Below are positions 63,101 through 64,000 of a stretch of DNA of 64,000 bases, one piece after another (position 1 is the first letter of the stretch; each line of letters starts with the position of its first letter). Made by a program: the position numbers and the translations under genes. This stretch comes from Amblyornis subalaris (Eukaryota; Chordata; Aves; Passeriformes; Ptilonorhynchidae): assembly GCA_018881555.1 (NCBI GenBank), contig JACAXG010000013.1, positions 12,228,479 through 12,292,478 of the forward strand, in the 5' to 3' direction. Below the pieces are notes generated by a model. The model was given only the letters and a program-made list of their open reading frames with translations. It had not been told where the DNA came from and did no database searches.

Positions 63101-64000
63101 CATTCTTTATCAAAGAGTACTGAGAATAGTTTTGTTTCAAAGCTATAGGCGATCTCATTATAGAGGCTGAACAGATAGTTGGGAAAGTTTGAGATAGAAA
63201 TCTTGTCCTCCCTATCTTTTTCCCCAGCAAACCCCACAGTGAAACAGTAAGCTTGTCTCCTTGTGAATTGTGTGTCAGTTCTTAGTTCTTCAAAATTGTT
63301 TTCAGGCACAGATGACAGATGAGATTTTACCAAATAAATTACTTGAAAACTGTAATTTGATTTTTTTTTCACTAATAGAACTTGCTGTAGAAAGACAAGA
63401 GAGATCAGTAAGTAAAAGTAGGTCTANAGGTGGTTGAGGCTCATCAATTAATTAACTTGCCATAACAATTTAAAAACAAACAATAATTCTTAACAGTGAA
63501 GAACATAACTGTATAATGAGGAAGACAGATGCTGAAGTTAGTAATTCAAGAGCTTCTTTGTTTTGTTTTGGGAGGCATTACTAGTGCTAAAACACTGATC
63601 TCAATCACTTTCTTTGTATTTTTAGGGGCTTCCTTGGTTTTAAATGAGCAGTGAACAACAGTGTTAGAGGCAGACAGGATGTTGTTGTGNCTGTGGAATA
63701 CTCAGGTGGTTGGACAAAATGAAGAGCAGCTAACCTTAGTTTATTCCCTAATTTTACAAAAGAACCAGGAAATTAGTATGGTNAGATAACTTTTACTGGC
63801 TGACCTATCCTTTCTTTACAATTTCAAGCTGAAAAATATGTATGCTGCAATAAGNAGCGAAATGCTTTTTATGGAATTACTTTTAGAATTAAAACTGGTT
63901 TTAGCCTTCTCGATAAAGTTTTTATTTATGCAGTTTTTTGTGCTGCCNAAAGGGAGGAGAAACAGCAGAGAGTGCTTGAATTGAAGTGTTGGCTTGTTGT
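54101..64000 (+). other. Intron-like AT-rich DNA to the window end
   Basis: Unique non-coding sequence with short random frames on both strands; the longest is a 116-codon minus-strand frame at 63022-63372 with no recognisable domain. Ambiguous bases are somewhat frequent near 60 kb. I see no CpG island, named repeat or RNA gene here. Confidence 0.7.

Overview
The window looks like nuclear DNA from a bird, probably a neognath such as a songbird. The evidence is three or four fragments of CR1, the dominant avian LINE, an AT-rich background, isolated CpG-rich islands, and almost no open reading frame that looks like protein. There are no bacterial-type operons, rRNA or tRNA genes, CRISPR arrays or viral genes that I can support. 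About 97% of the 64 kb reads as intron or intergenic DNA. Isolated single 'n' symbols occur throughout and look like masked ambiguous bases rather than assembly gaps.

Layout. 1-11 kb is plain AT-rich non-coding DNA, with a TG/TA microsatellite at 8.27 kb and a nested palindrome at 2.9 kb. At 11.1-11.7 kb there is a dense CpG island with Sp1-type sites, a C/A low-complexity tail and a CR1 3' end. A GC-rich shoulder with a perfect hairpin lies at 12.4-12.75 kb. At 21.0-21.5 kb is the most gene-like structure in the window: a pyrimidine-rich, CpG-enriched promoter-like stretch, then a short exon with an ATG, 15 codons and a consensus donor (CAG|GTAAGA, phase 1). Its peptide, MLHTANKGRKPSTEA, fits my recollection of an alternative N-terminus of teneurin-2 (TENM2). 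If so, the rest of the window is the huge 5' intronic region of that gene, which would explain the lack of other exons. This identification is from memory and is not verified.

From 21.5 to 64 kb I see intron-like DNA. It contains a ~0.58 kb CR1 on the minus strand (28.0-28.6 kb), an internal CR1 piece on the plus strand (48.0-48.4 kb), a small CR1 3' tail (54.05 kb) and a GT/GA compound microsatellite (49.03 kb). It also holds an isolated CpG-rich block (42.95-43.33 kb) with repeated and inverted short motifs that looks like a developmental enhancer or a small orphan CpG island, plus weaker candidate conserved elements.

Working model: one plus-strand gene with at least one, and possibly two, alternative first exons (11.6 kb and 21.5 kb, both with phase-1 donors), followed by long introns carrying enhancers. 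I found no convincing new biological system. The best leads are the 21.4 kb first exon, its possible 11.6 kb partner and the 43.1 kb element.
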